Shown here: positions 8,975 through 16,540 of the stretch, in pieces
How positions within the stretch are numbered: position 1 is the stretch's first letter
Layout: each line of letters begins with the position of its first letter
Origin: Rhodocyclaceae bacterium
GTDB taxonomy: Bacteria > Pseudomonadota > Gammaproteobacteria > Burkholderiales > Rhodocyclaceae
Direction of reading: 5' to 3'
Assembly: GCA_006218025.1 (NCBI GenBank)
Contig: VBWA01000012.1
Span: 58,528 to 122,527 of the forward strand
Length of the DNA: 64,000 nucleotides
Notes under the pieces: model-generated
Told to the model about the DNA's origin: nothing
What the model saw: the letters and a program-made list of their open reading frames with translations, nothing else
The model's database searches: none
Translations under genes and position numbers: made by a program

Positions 8975-9500
8975 ACGGGTTTGCGATATTCACGCAGACC
9001 ACGCTTTCATAGTCGAATTTGAGCGCCATCCATTTCCGCGCAGGCAGCCCCTGCGCGTGGCCGACGATGACTTTCATCACGCCGGCGTGGATCACCAGCG
9101 CGGCACGCTCCAGGCCCTGGCGCCGGGTCTCCGTGACGAAGCTCTGCACGCGCTCCTGCATCTGGCCGACGGATTCGCCTTGCGGCGGGGCGTAGCCCAG
9201 CGGATCGGCGGCCCAGCCATCGAGCGCCTCGCGCTGTATGCGGTCCCACGGAGTCATTTCCCACATGCCGAAGTTCATTTCCTGCAGGCGCGGATCGCTG
9301 CGCGGCGCGGGGTGCAATGCGTCGGCGAGTTGCCGGCAGCGTTGCAGCGGGCTGGTGAAGACCGGCAAATCCGGAGGCAGTTGCGGCACGATGCGCGCCG
9401 CCGCCGCGGCGACGTCCTCCGCCAGCGGCAGGTCGGTGCGGCCGTAGCACACGCCGGCGGCCACCTGCGGCGCCGGGTGGCGGATCAGGTAAAGCTGCAC
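8973..9500 (-). CDS. cobC: Alpha-ribazole phosphatase (histidine phosphatase family)
   Basis: CobC removes the phosphate from alpha-ribazole-5'-phosphate (or the late cobalamin 5'-phosphate) in nucleotide-loop assembly. The 175-residue protein opens with the phosphohistidine motif as LIRHPAP rather than RHG. The second catalytic histidine lies in [12 protein letters not shown] at 9500 is chosen because it directly precedes QLYLIRHP and lies just downstream of the overlap with cobS (16 bases). It is last in the riboswitch-controlled cobT-cobS-cobC operon and ends at a terminator. Confidence 0.85.
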   Translation of the reverse strand: MQLYLIRHPAPQVAAGVCYGRTDLPLAEDVAAAAARIVPQLPPDLPVFTSPLQRCRQLADALHPAPRSDPRLQEMNFGMWEMTPWDRIQREALDGWAADPLGYAPPQGESVGQMQERVQSFVTETRRQGLERAALVIHAGVMKVIVGHAQGLPARKWMALKFDYESVVCVNIANP

Positions 9501-10252
9501 AACAACCCTAGATAGAAAGCCAGTTCGCTGACCTGCTGCGTGGCGCCGAGGGCATCGCCGGTATAGCCGCCGATGCGGCGCACGAAATAGCGCGCGGCGA
9601 GCAGCGTGGTCAGCGCCACCGCGGCGAGCGCGACCAGCGCATCGACCGGCGGCAGCAGCAGGCAGGGCGCGAGGGCGAACGCCACGGCAATGGCAAGTTC
9701 GTGCCAGGCCATGCGCTGTGCCAGCGGCTTCGACTTCGAACTGTCGTCGTCGCGCACATAGTCGAGGAAGTGGATCAGCGCCGTCGACGCGAGGCGCGAT
9801 ACCGCGTGTCCGGCGATCAGCGCGATGGCGAGGAAGGGCGGGCCGAACGCCGCATCGAGTTCGACCAGCGCGTTCCACTTGGTGAGCAGGATCAGACCGA
9901 CGCCGAGCGCCGCATAGCTGCCGATGCGCGAGTCCTTCATGATCGCCAGCACCTGCGCCTTGTCCCAGCCGCCGCCGAAGCCGTCGCAGGAGTCGGCGAA
10001 GCCGTCTTCGTGAAAGGCGCCGGTGGCGAGAATCGTCGCAGCCATGCCGAGCAGGATTGCCACGCCGAGCGGCAGCGCCAGCGCCGCCAGTTCCGTCACG
10101 CCGGCGCCGATGCCGCCGATGAGTATGCCGATCAGCGGGAAGTAGCGCGCCGCGTGGTCGAGCTGGCCCTGCGTGTGCCCGACCCAGGCCGGCACCGGCA
10201 GCCGCGTGAAGAAGCGCAGCGCAGCGAAGAAATATTCCAGCTCGCGTTTCAT
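9485..10252 (-). CDS. cobS: Adenosylcobinamide-GDP ribazoletransferase
   Basis: CobS is an inner-membrane enzyme that joins adenosylcobinamide-GDP to alpha-ribazole, making the final cobalamin skeleton. The 255-residue polytopic protein shows the family signatures TRLPVP near the N-terminus, [16 protein letters not shown] (acidic Mg-binding site, about 85-100), and [10 protein letters not shown]. The ATG overlaps the cobT stop (ATGA) and the 3' end overlaps cobC, so the three are translationally coupled. Confidence 0.93.
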   Translation of the reverse strand: MKRELEYFFAALRFFTRLPVPAWVGHTQGQLDHAARYFPLIGILIGGIGAGVTELAALALPLGVAILLGMAATILATGAFHEDGFADSCDGFGGGWDKAQVLAIMKDSRIGSYAALGVGLILLTKWNALVELDAAFGPPFLAIALIAGHAVSRLASTALIHFLDYVRDDDSSKSKPLAQRMAWHELAIAVAFALAPCLLLPPVDALVALAAVALTTLLAARYFVRRIGGYTGDALGATQQVSELAFYLGLLCSFT

Positions 10253-11394
10253 CAGGCTTCCTCGCTGACGCCGGCCGACTCGAAGCTCGCCATCTCGTTC
10301 ATGAAGGCGCAGGCGGCATTCAGCAGGGGCAGGGCCAGCGCCGCGCCGGTGCCTTCGCCCAGGCGCAGGCCGAGGTCGAGCAGCGGCTCGCCCTTGAGCC
10401 ATTCGAGCTGCAGGTGGTGGCCAGCCTCGTGCGAGCAGTGCGCATAGACGCAGTAATCGAGCACCGCCGGCGACACCAGCGCGGCGGCCAGCAGCGCGCT
10501 GGTGACGATGAAGCCGTCGATCAGCAGCGTCATGCGCGCCTCCGCCGCCGCGAGCATGGCGCCCGCCAGCATGGCGATCTCGAAGCCGCCGAAGCGGGCG
10601 AGGATGCGGTACACATCCTCGCCCGCTGGGCGGAATTTATTGCTCCCCCTCCCATCCTCCCCCTCCGCGAGGGGGAGGTGACTGATTTGTGGCCGTTCCG
10701 GCCAGATGGACAGCGCCTGCGCCAGCAGCGCACGCTTGCGCTCGAGGCCCGCATCGTCGAGTCCGGTGCCACGCCCGACGCAGTCGGCCAGCGGCAGGCC
10801 GGTGATGCAGTGGGTGATCAGCGAGGCCGCTGCGCTGTTGCCGATGCCCATTTCGCCAAATGCCAGCACGTTGCAGCCGGCGGCGGCGAACTCGCGCGCC
10901 AGCGTCGCGCCATTCGCCATCGCTGTCGCGCATTGCGCGTCGCTCATCGCCGCGCCTTCGAGATAATTCGCCGTACCGCCAGCGCCGACTTTGAGGCTCC
11001 TCAGTCCGTCGCGCACGCCGAAGTCATGCGCCACGCCGGCGTCGGCCACCACCAGCTTCATCCCGGCCTGCTTCGCCAGCACGTTGATCGCGGCGCCGCC
11101 GGCGAGAAAGTTCTCCACCATCTGCCAGGTGACTTCCTGCGGAAAGGCCGAGACGCCGGCCTTCGCCGCGCCGTGGTCGCCGGCGCAGACCAGCACGTGC
11201 GGATTGATGATTCGCGGCGACAGGCTCTGCTGGATCAGACCGAGCTGCAGCGCCAGCGTTTCGAGGCGGCCGAGTGCGCCGCGGGGTTTGGTCTTCTGGT
11301 CGATCTTGTGCTGCAAATCGCCTGTCATCGCGCGATCCAGCGCGACGATCGAGATGTCGGGAAATGCGCGGGACATTGTTGCGGGGGAATGCAT
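10252..11394 (-). CDS. cobT: Nicotinate-nucleotide--dimethylbenzimidazole phosphoribosyltransferase
   Basis: CobT activates dimethylbenzimidazole to alpha-ribazole phosphate for the lower ligand of B12. Recognisable blocks are [29 protein letters not shown] and [15 protein letters not shown] at 11394 has AAGGA at good spacing; an alternative ATG lies at 11403. Two oddities are visible. A segment of about 20 residues ([11 protein letters not shown] and flanks) before ILARFGG coincides with a nucleotide palindrome and is absent from the family. A copy of the dispersed 22-bp repeat encodes KVGAGGTA. The frame stays open through both. Confidence 0.9.
   Translation of the reverse strand: MHSPATMSRAFPDISIVALDRAMTGDLQHKIDQKTKPRGALGRLETLALQLGLIQQSLSPRIINPHVLVCAGDHGAAKAGVSAFPQEVTWQMVENFLAGGAAINVLAKQAGMKLVVADAGVAHDFGVRDGLRSLKVGAGGTANYLEGAAMSDAQCATAMANGATLAREFAAAGCNVLAFGEMGIGNSAAASLITHCITGLPLADCVGRGTGLDDAGLERKRALLAQALSIWPERPQISHLPLAEGEDGRGSNKFRPAGEDVYRILARFGGFEIAMLAGAMLAAAEARMTLLIDGFIVTSALLAAALVSPAVLDYCVYAHCSHEAGHHLQLEWLKGEPLLDLGLRLGEGTGAALALPLLNAACAFMNEMASFESAGVSEEA
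10656..10678. repeat. Perfect palindrome inside cobT
   Basis: CCTCCCCCTC (10656-10665) and GAGGGGGAGG (10669-10678) form a 10-bp stem with a 3-base loop, within a C/T-rich segment (about 10640-10690) that does not follow the codon pattern of the surrounding gene. It looks like a small inserted palindromic element that kept the frame open. Confidence 0.6.
10969..10990 (-). repeat. Dispersed 22-bp repeat, copy 1 (inside cobT)
   Basis: Reads AGTCGGCGCTG GCGGT ACGGCG on the minus strand, a full match to the consensus. In the cobT frame it encodes VGAGGTA. Confidence 0.85.
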
Positions 11395-11479
11395 CCGATT
11401 CATCCTTTTTCACAAGCGGCGCGGCCTTGCCCCGCGAGTCCAAACGCGGCACAAAGCCCGCGCCACGGGCTTGAAGAAA

Positions 11480-11660
11480 ATCATCGGTCGGTCTTCTGGC
11501 TTCCGGATCGTCCTTCGCCTGCGCCTTCCCGGGCAAATGCGGCCCAGTGGCTTCGTGCAAGCGTCGTCCCCGGTTACAGCGGCGGGCCCGCCACGGAATG
11601 AGATAGTACCTATCTGTCACCGTGTTCCCTGGAGGCTCTTTGCTGCCGGGCCTCCACCGA
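11480..11660 (-). promoter_or_regulatory. Cobalamin riboswitch of the cobTSC operon
   Basis: On the minus strand the conserved blocks occur in the right order: GGTGGAGG at the 5' end, GGGAACACGGTG (11618-11629), GCCACTG (11545-11551), GGGAAGG, and the B12 box AGCCAGAAGACCGACC (11486-11501). A hairpin AGCCCG...CGGGCT (about 11455-11471) followed by TT lies before the cobT start and could be the expression platform. Adenosylcobalamin binding is expected to switch off cobT expression. Confidence 0.9.
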
Positions 11661-11709
11661 ATCGCCGCGGATTATGCGGCCTGGCGTCCGCTTCTGCAAT
11701 AATCCACCC

Positions 11710-12261
11710 ATGATCGAACTCATTCTCGGCGGCGCCCGTTCGGGCAAGAGCGCACTGGCGGAACAGCGCGCGGCGGCATCCGGGCTGGCCGTCACCTACA
11801 TCGCCACGGCGCAGGCCGGCGACGACGAAATGGCGCGGCGCATCGCCCACCATCAGTCGCGCCGCGCGCAGCACTGGGCGCTGGTGGAAGAGCCGCTGCA
11901 CCTCGCTGCCGCGCTGGTCGACCATGCCGCGGCCGACCGCTGCCTGCTGGTGGAATGCCTGACCCTGTGGCTGAGCAACCTGCTCCATGCCGGGTCTGCT
12001 GCGCGCCAGGCCGAAGCCGGCGAAGATGTGGATTGTCCGCTGCTGGCTTTCGAGACTTCGGCGCTGCTCGACTGCCTGCCGCATCTTCCCGGCCGAGTGA
12101 TCCTGGTCAGCAACGAAGTGGGCTTGGGCATCGTGCCGATCGGCGCCGCGACACGCCTCTATGTCGACGACGCCGGCCGCCTCAATCAGTCCATCGCCCG
12201 CATCGCGCAACGCGTGACCTTCATCGCGGCGGGGCTGCCGCTGGAACTCAAGGGCGGGTGA
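11710..12261 (+). CDS. cobU: Adenosylcobinamide kinase / adenosylcobinamide-phosphate guanylyltransferase
   Basis: CobU phosphorylates adenosylcobinamide and transfers GMP to it, producing the CobS substrate. The 183-residue protein begins with the P-loop GGARSGKS (residues about 6-13), and has the guanylylated-histidine region AHHQSRRAQHW (about 50-60) and the motif VSNEVGLGIVP. ATG at 11710 is chosen because the beta-strand leading into the P-loop begins there. It is divergent from cobT and so outside the riboswitch leader. Confidence 0.92.
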   Translation: MIELILGGARSGKSALAEQRAAASGLAVTYIATAQAGDDEMARRIAHHQSRRAQHWALVEEPLHLAAALVDHAAADRCLLVECLTLWLSNLLHAGSAARQAEAGEDVDCPLLAFETSALLDCLPHLPGRVILVSNEVGLGIVPIGAATRLYVDDAGRLNQSIARIAQRVTFIAAGLPLELKGG

Positions 12262-12404
12262 CGCTTGTCATAGTTCGGAATGAGGCGTCTAATTCCGAAT
12301 GCGTAGCAAGTCCGAATTCAAATTCGAAGCTGACTTCTCTAGTCATCGACAGGATCTTGCAGAACCGGGGCCCGAAGACCCCGGGTGCTACCGGGTGCTA
12401 CCGG

Positions 12405-12710
12405 TTACTTCAACTGCTCGTTGCAGGTCGGCTGATGCGACATGATCAGATCACGTTCGATCCGATCGCGCTCGGCTTCCGTTCCCACTTGCAGGACCGC
12501 AATGCGGTTAGCGCCGAGGCGCTTCGCTTGATCCTCTTTGTGGTGGTTCGACATCCGATTGCTCAAGTCCTTTGCCTTCCCGATATAGAGAGCAACATTG
12601 TCCCGAAGGAAAATGTAGACCGCACTCACCGGATTGAACTTCGCCTCAAACGGAAACACTTGGAACGGGTACATATGGCCAGACTGGCCTTTTGCATTGA
12701 TAGTTACCAC
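12405..12710 (-). CDS. GIY-YIG nuclease-domain protein
   Basis: This 101-residue protein carries a minimal GIY-YIG fold: AVYIFL...ALYIGKAKDLSNRM, then a conserved glutamate region ERDRIERDLI near the C-terminus. Such single-domain proteins may nick DNA or act in repair or mobile elements; the role here is unknown. A GTG start at 12710 has AAGGAG eight bases upstream. The codon use is less GC-rich than that of its neighbours, and the flanking intergenic DNA is AT-richer, suggesting horizontal acquisition. A duplicated CCGGGTGCTA (12381-12400) lies just beyond the stop. Confidence 0.6.
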   Translation of the reverse strand: MVTINAKGQSGHMYPFQVFPFEAKFNPVSAVYIFLRDNVALYIGKAKDLSNRMSNHHKEDQAKRLGANRIAVLQVGTEAERDRIERDLIMSHQPTCNEQLK

Positions 12711-12849
12711 GGGTATTTCTCCTTACTTGTGGCCTAAAAATAATTTCTTGCGGACCATCCTGGCCAAAAAAATTATTCTAGAATCCACTTGCTTCACTGA
12801 ATACCATCTGCCAACTTGAACGGAGACGGATGGCGCCTATGCTGTTTCG

Positions 12850-12886
12850 GAAGGCCGAGGGGTTACAGCCCCTCGGCCTTTCTTTT
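12850..12886 (+). terminator. Orphan intrinsic terminator
   Basis: AAGGCCGAGGGG (12850-12861) pairs perfectly with CCCCTCGGCCTT (12868-12879), followed by TTCTTTT. No protein gene on the plus strand leads into it, so it may end a small RNA starting around 12780-12800. Upstream, CCATCTG (12804-12810) can pair with CGGATGG (12827-12833). Confidence 0.6.
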
Positions 12887-13073
12887 ACAGCGCAAGAAGA
12901 ATAACCCCGTCCAAATGTCGTGAAAAGCAAAAATTTTTTACTACGTAAAAACAATTGGTTACATGAGAAGCTAGTATGGGTGATCAATGCGACGTACTAG
13001 ATATAGTATGTTTCCAAGTGGTGGTTTTGCCGTTCAATCGGTGAGATGGCGGTAAATTCCGAGAGTTGCCCGC

Positions 13074-13099
13074 AGCGTCCCACTGGGCCGCTTTTTTTT
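13074..13099 (+). terminator. Intrinsic terminator with long T-run
   Basis: AGCG-T-CCC ACT GGG-C-CGCT is followed by eight T residues, a compact Rho-independent terminator. It too has no obvious upstream gene on this strand. Confidence 0.55.
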
Positions 13100-13161
13100 G
13101 ACACGTTTCATCGAGGAGATGATTTTGGGTCAGCGTGATTTGTTTCTTTGAAGGCGCGAAT

Positions 13162-13183
13162 CGCCGTCTTGCCAGCGCCGACT
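13162..13183 (-). repeat. Dispersed 22-bp repeat, copy 2 (intergenic)
   Basis: Minus-strand reading AGTCGGCGCTG GCAAG ACGGCG; differs from the consensus only in the variable bases 14-16. Located 34 bp upstream of the hicB-like start. Confidence 0.8.
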
Positions 13184-13216
13184 CCCGAATTTGGGCTGGG
13201 TTAAAGGAGTGATTCC

Positions 13217-13435
13217 ATGCGCTACATGGTCGTTATAGAAAAAGGTCCTTCCAGCTACGGTGCTTTTGTTCCGGATTTGCCGGGCTGCATCGCGGCGGGT
13301 GAAACGGAAGAAGAAGTACTTGCGCTGATCGAGGAAGCAATTCAGTTCCATCTTGAGGATATGAAAGCGGGCGGACTTCAGATTCCCCCGCCTGCCTCAA
13401 GAAGCGCTTTTGTTGAAGTGGCTCCGGCTGCGTGA
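13217..13435 (+). CDS. HicB family antitoxin-like protein, no HicA partner visible
   Basis: This 72-residue protein has the HicB fold signature: an N-terminal strand MRYMVVIEKG, the motif FVPDLPGCIAAGET, then the helix EEVLALIEEAIQFHLEDM. It lacks a C-terminal DNA-binding domain, like many short HicB proteins. AAAGGAG precedes the ATG. In a normal hicAB pair a toxin of about 60 residues is adjacent; none is seen on either side, so this may be an orphan antitoxin or have a different partner. It lies between two copies of the dispersed repeat. Confidence 0.75.
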   Translation: MRYMVVIEKGPSSYGAFVPDLPGCIAAGETEEEVLALIEEAIQFHLEDMKAGGLQIPPPASRSAFVEVAPAA

Positions 13436-13457
13436 CTGTCGAGGTTCGATTATCAGC

Positions 13458-13643
13458 ATGTCCGACGATCTCCGTTCCCAGCACGACTTCGACTCGCTTG
13501 ACGACTTCGAACGCGCGATTCTTATTGCCTATGAGAAGAGTCAGCTCGAGTCTGTTGCCACGGAGGCCGAATTGATGAAATTAAATGCAGCAGCGCGCAA
13601 CTGTTATCAAGGATCGTCGGTCAGCTTCGGATTAGTCTTTTGA
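13458..13643 (+). CDS. Small acidic protein of unknown function
   Basis: This 61-residue frame starts MSDDLRSQHDFDSLDDFERA and has one predicted amphipathic helix (about residues 15-45, FERAILIAYEKSQLESVATE). I do not recognise a family. It follows hicB-like by 22 bases, and its last codons run up to a repeat copy at 13654. Only a weak GAGG ribosome site is visible, so it may not be expressed. Confidence 0.35.
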   Translation: MSDDLRSQHDFDSLDDFERAILIAYEKSQLESVATEAELMKLNAAARNCYQGSSVSFGLVF

Positions 13644-13653
13644 CGGCCTAAAT

Positions 13654-13675
13654 CGCCGTCCCGCCAGCGCCGATT
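13654..13675 (-). repeat. Dispersed 22-bp repeat, copy 3 (intergenic)
   Basis: Minus-strand reading AATCGGCGCTG GCGGG ACGGCG. Same orientation as copy 2, so the two copies flank the hicB-like pair as direct repeats about 490 bp apart. Confidence 0.8.
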
Positions 13676-13710
13676 TTCGGCGGCTGTGCGGACGCGTTGC
13701 GCCGCGTTCG

Positions 13711-14439
13711 CTACTCTGGAAATCTCGCGTTCGGGTTGGCGAACAACTCCTTCATCAGCGCGGTCTCGCGCTCGATGACGATCGCCAGGAATTCGTCGGC
13801 GCCTTTCATGTAGCTGAAGGCGTCGTATCCCCTTTGCAGGAAGGAATGCAGGGCGCCTAGCCCCGCCAGATGCGCCGGGCCGTTCATGAGCTTGAGCGAG
13901 TAGCGGATCAGCGGCATGCGCGTCAGGCGGTCCAGGGTCTTGCCGATCTTGTCGATCAGGGCGATCTGCAGTTCGCGGTCTTTCTTTCTGCCGCAGGTGC
14001 GATAGGCGGCGACGTAGGCGGGCCAGTCGATGCGTTTGCTCTTGCCGACCTTGCGCAGGGCCAGCACCATGGCGCTGTCGAGGGACTCGGAGAGCGTGTC
14101 CATCTTCACCGCTTCGAGCAGCGTCAGCAGCGCCTTGGCCGGCAGCACGTGCACCATGAGGGGCACAACGCGTGCGAGTTCCTCGTCGCGGGTGCGGAAA
14201 TCCTTGGGGCCGTAGAGATCGCTGAGGAAGAATTCGGCCGCCGGGTTGTAGCGCTTGCTGGCCAGCAGGTCGGTATAGCTGCGGGCGAGCCGCGCCGCCT
14301 GCCACTCCTTGAGTCGCGGGAAATCGTCGGGCGCGGGATCGCTGGCCCGCGCGGCGCGCAGTTCGCGCGCCTCGGTGATGCAGGCGGCGAGCTCGTGGCC
14401 GATGGCTTCCTTGTCGAGATGCTCGAGATCATCATCCAT
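13711..14439 (-). CDS. FFLEE-motif conserved protein
   Basis: This 242-residue soluble, mostly helical protein carries the block AAEFFLSDLYGPKDF, which defines a betaproteobacterial family of unknown function. Arginine and leucine-rich helices follow (VVPLMVHVLPAKALLTLLEA). No catalytic motif or membrane segment is seen. It is transcribed toward the repeat-containing gap and is divergent from the aldehyde dehydrogenase. The function is not known. Confidence 0.75.
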   Translation of the reverse strand: MDDDLEHLDKEAIGHELAACITEARELRAARASDPAPDDFPRLKEWQAARLARSYTDLLASKRYNPAAEFFLSDLYGPKDFRTRDEELARVVPLMVHVLPAKALLTLLEAVKMDTLSESLDSAMVLALRKVGKSKRIDWPAYVAAYRTCGRKKDRELQIALIDKIGKTLDRLTRMPLIRYSLKLMNGPAHLAGLGALHSFLQRGYDAFSYMKGADEFLAIVIERETALMKELFANPNARFPE

Positions 14440-14555
14440 GGGGCGGATTATCCGCCGTGCCGGCGCCGGGCCGTTAGAGTGCCTTGCCTAATTAGCGGGT
14501 CGCTCCCCGCATAAACTGCCAAAATACCTTGTGCCCATCCAGGAGGAGCCTTGGA

Positions 14556-16001
14556 ATGAACGCTATTCAACCGGCAGCACATCACGCAACTGAGCAGACC
14601 GCAGGCGCGACGGCATTCAGGCGCGTGTTCGAGCGCATGCACGCCGCGACGCGGCGCAGCGCGCTGGTGGAACGCGCCAGCCGGCAGGCGCGCCTCGATG
14701 CGCTGGCGGCGCTGGTGCACGACAACGCCGAGCGCTTCGTCACGGCGATTTCGGCCGACTTCGGCCATCGCTCGGCGCATGAAACCCGGCTGCTGGAACT
14801 CTTCCCCAGCCTGGAGTCGATTCGCCACACCCGCTCGCACTTCGGCGCATGGATGAAGCCGCAGCGCAAGTCGGCGTCGATCTGGTTTCGCCCGGGGCGG
14901 GCGCGCATCATCCCGCAGCCGCTGGGCGTGGTGGGCATCATCGTGCCGTGGAACTACCCGCTGTTCCTCGCCGTTTCGCCGCTGGCCGCGGCACTGGCAG
15001 CCGGCAACCGGGTCATGATCAAGATGTCGGAATTCACCCCGCGCACGGGCGAACTGCTGGCCGAACTGGTGGCGAAACACTTTGCCGCGGACGATGTCGC
15101 GGTGGTGCTGGGCGATGCGGCGGTCGGCGCCGATTTCGCGCGCCTGCCTTTCGACCATCTGCTGTTCACCGGCTCGACCAAGGTCGGCCACGACATCATG
15201 CGCATGGCGGCGGACAACCTGACGCCGGTCACGCTGGAACTCGGCGGCAAGTCGCCGGCGATCATCGGGCCCGACTATTCGATGGAAAAGGCCGCCGAGC
15301 GCATCATGGTCGGCAAGCTGCTCAACGCGGGGCAGACCTGCATCGCGCCCGACTACGTGCTGGTGCCGGCCGGACGCGAGCAGGCCTTTCTGGACGCGGC
15401 GCGCGCGGTGGTGGCGAAGTGCTTCCCGGAACTGGCGACCACGCCTGACTACACCTCGATCGTCAATGACCGCCACTACCAGCGCCTGCAGGGCTACGTC
15501 ACCGACGCGCAGGCGCGCGGCGCGAAGGTCGAGCCGCTGTCGACGTCGATACCCGATGAAGAGCGGCGCAAGCTGCCGCCGCTGGCGCTGCTGAATGTCG
15601 ATGACAACATGCGCGTGATGCAGGACGAGATCTTCGGGCCGCTCTTGCCGGTGCTGCCGTACCAGGACCTCGACGCGGCGATTGCCTACGTCAACCAGCA
15701 TCCGCGTCCGCTGGCGCTGTACTGCTTCGAGAACGACGCCGGGCGTCGCGATCGCGTGCTGAACGAAACCGTGGCCGGCGGCGTCACGATCAACGACACG
15801 ATCCTGCACATCGCGCAGGAAGAGCTGCCCTTCGGCGGCGTCGGGCCCAGCGGCATGGGTCATTACCATGGCATCGAAGGCTTCAAGACCTTCACCAAGC
15901 AGAAGGCGGTGTTCTATCAATCTGGATTGAACGGCATGTCGCTTTTCAATCCGCCTTATGGCGCGCTGTTCGAGCGCCTCACGAAATTCCTGATTCGTTG
16001 A
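14556..16001 (+). CDS. Coniferyl-aldehyde-type aldehyde dehydrogenase
   Basis: This NAD(P)-dependent aldehyde dehydrogenase (481 residues) most resembles the CalB/coniferyl aldehyde dehydrogenase group, which also oxidises aliphatic aldehydes. Visible motifs are VPWNYP, the cofactor loop FTGSTKVG, the general base in LELGGKSP, and the nucleophile in NAGQTCIAPDY. CAGGAGGAG precedes the ATG. The next three genes (Tat protein, GMC oxidase, lipase) are close and in the same direction, so its substrate may be a fatty aldehyde made from an alcohol by the GMC enzyme; that is inference. Confidence 0.85.
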   Translation: MNAIQPAAHHATEQTAGATAFRRVFERMHAATRRSALVERASRQARLDALAALVHDNAERFVTAISADFGHRSAHETRLLELFPSLESIRHTRSHFGAWMKPQRKSASIWFRPGRARIIPQPLGVVGIIVPWNYPLFLAVSPLAAALAAGNRVMIKMSEFTPRTGELLAELVAKHFAADDVAVVLGDAAVGADFARLPFDHLLFTGSTKVGHDIMRMAADNLTPVTLELGGKSPAIIGPDYSMEKAAERIMVGKLLNAGQTCIAPDYVLVPAGREQAFLDAARAVVAKCFPELATTPDYTSIVNDRHYQRLQGYVTDAQARGAKVEPLSTSIPDEERRKLPPLALLNVDDNMRVMQDEIFGPLLPVLPYQDLDAAIAYVNQHPRPLALYCFENDAGRRDRVLNETVAGGVTINDTILHIAQEELPFGGVGPSGMGHYHGIEGFKTFTKQKAVFYQSGLNGMSLFNPPYGALFERLTKFLIR

Positions 16002-16006
16002 ATTTC

Positions 16007-16540
16007 ATGCCGACCAGACGTCAATTCATCAAGACCGGGCTCGCTGGCGGGCTGCTGCTCGCCGTGGCTGCGGTGTTTCAGAAGCAGCTCGACCGCATGG
16101 GCAAGCAGGCGCTGGTGGCGGACAATCCGCTCGATCCCTCGCTGCGCACCGTGGTGCTGGCTGTCGCGCCGGTGATCCTGCAGGGCTCGTTCCCGGCTGC
16201 CGGGCCGGATCGCGCTGCGGCGCTGGAGCGGATCACCAAGGGCGTTGCACTGGCCGTCGGTGCGCTCAGTGCGGCATCGCAGAAGGAAGTGTCGGAACTG
16301 TTCGCGCTGCTGGTTTTTGCCCCGACCCGTGTCGCGGTGGCCGGCGTCAGCGCAAGCTGGGATCAGGCCAGCGTGGCGGACATCGAGAAGTTCTTGCGGC
16401 GCTGGCAGGAAAGCGGCATCGATTTGTTGAAGAGCGGCTACCAGGCCCTGCATGATCTGGTGCTCGGCGCCTGGTATGCCGATCCTGCAAGCTGGATGGC
16501 AATCGGCTATTCCGGCCCTCCCTCACTGGTGCAGTCATGA
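16007..16540 (+). CDS. Tat-signal protein, probable small subunit partner of the GMC oxidoreductase
   Basis: The N-terminus MPTRRQFIKTGLAGGLLLAV is a clear twin-arginine signal, so the 177-residue protein is exported folded. The rest is helical without cofactor motifs, in the manner of the small subunits (gluconate dehydrogenase subunit 3-like) that often precede GMC dehydrogenases and carry them to the periplasm. The stop overlaps the start of the GMC gene (ATGA), supporting a complex. A TTG at 15998 would add three residues; the ATG is preferred. Confidence 0.7.
   Translation: MPTRRQFIKTGLAGGLLLAVAAVFQKQLDRMGKQALVADNPLDPSLRTVVLAVAPVILQGSFPAAGPDRAAALERITKGVALAVGALSAASQKEVSELFALLVFAPTRVAVAGVSASWDQASVADIEKFLRRWQESGIDLLKSGYQALHDLVLGAWYADPASWMAIGYSGPPSLVQS

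Larger units (their letters stand above)
12711..13216. other. 500-bp AT-richer gap without a supportable gene
   Basis: No reading frame with protein-like composition is visible. The stretch holds an A/T-rich segment (12734-12780), two intrinsic-terminator structures (listed separately) and one copy of the dispersed repeat at 13162. A small untranslated RNA ending at the first terminator is possible. Confidence 0.5.

Noticed and set aside
12381..12400. Duplicated CCGGGTGCTA next to the GIY-YIG gene as an attachment site
   Set aside because: Only two 10-base units in tandem, no matching copy elsewhere near the patch; too short to support an att site.
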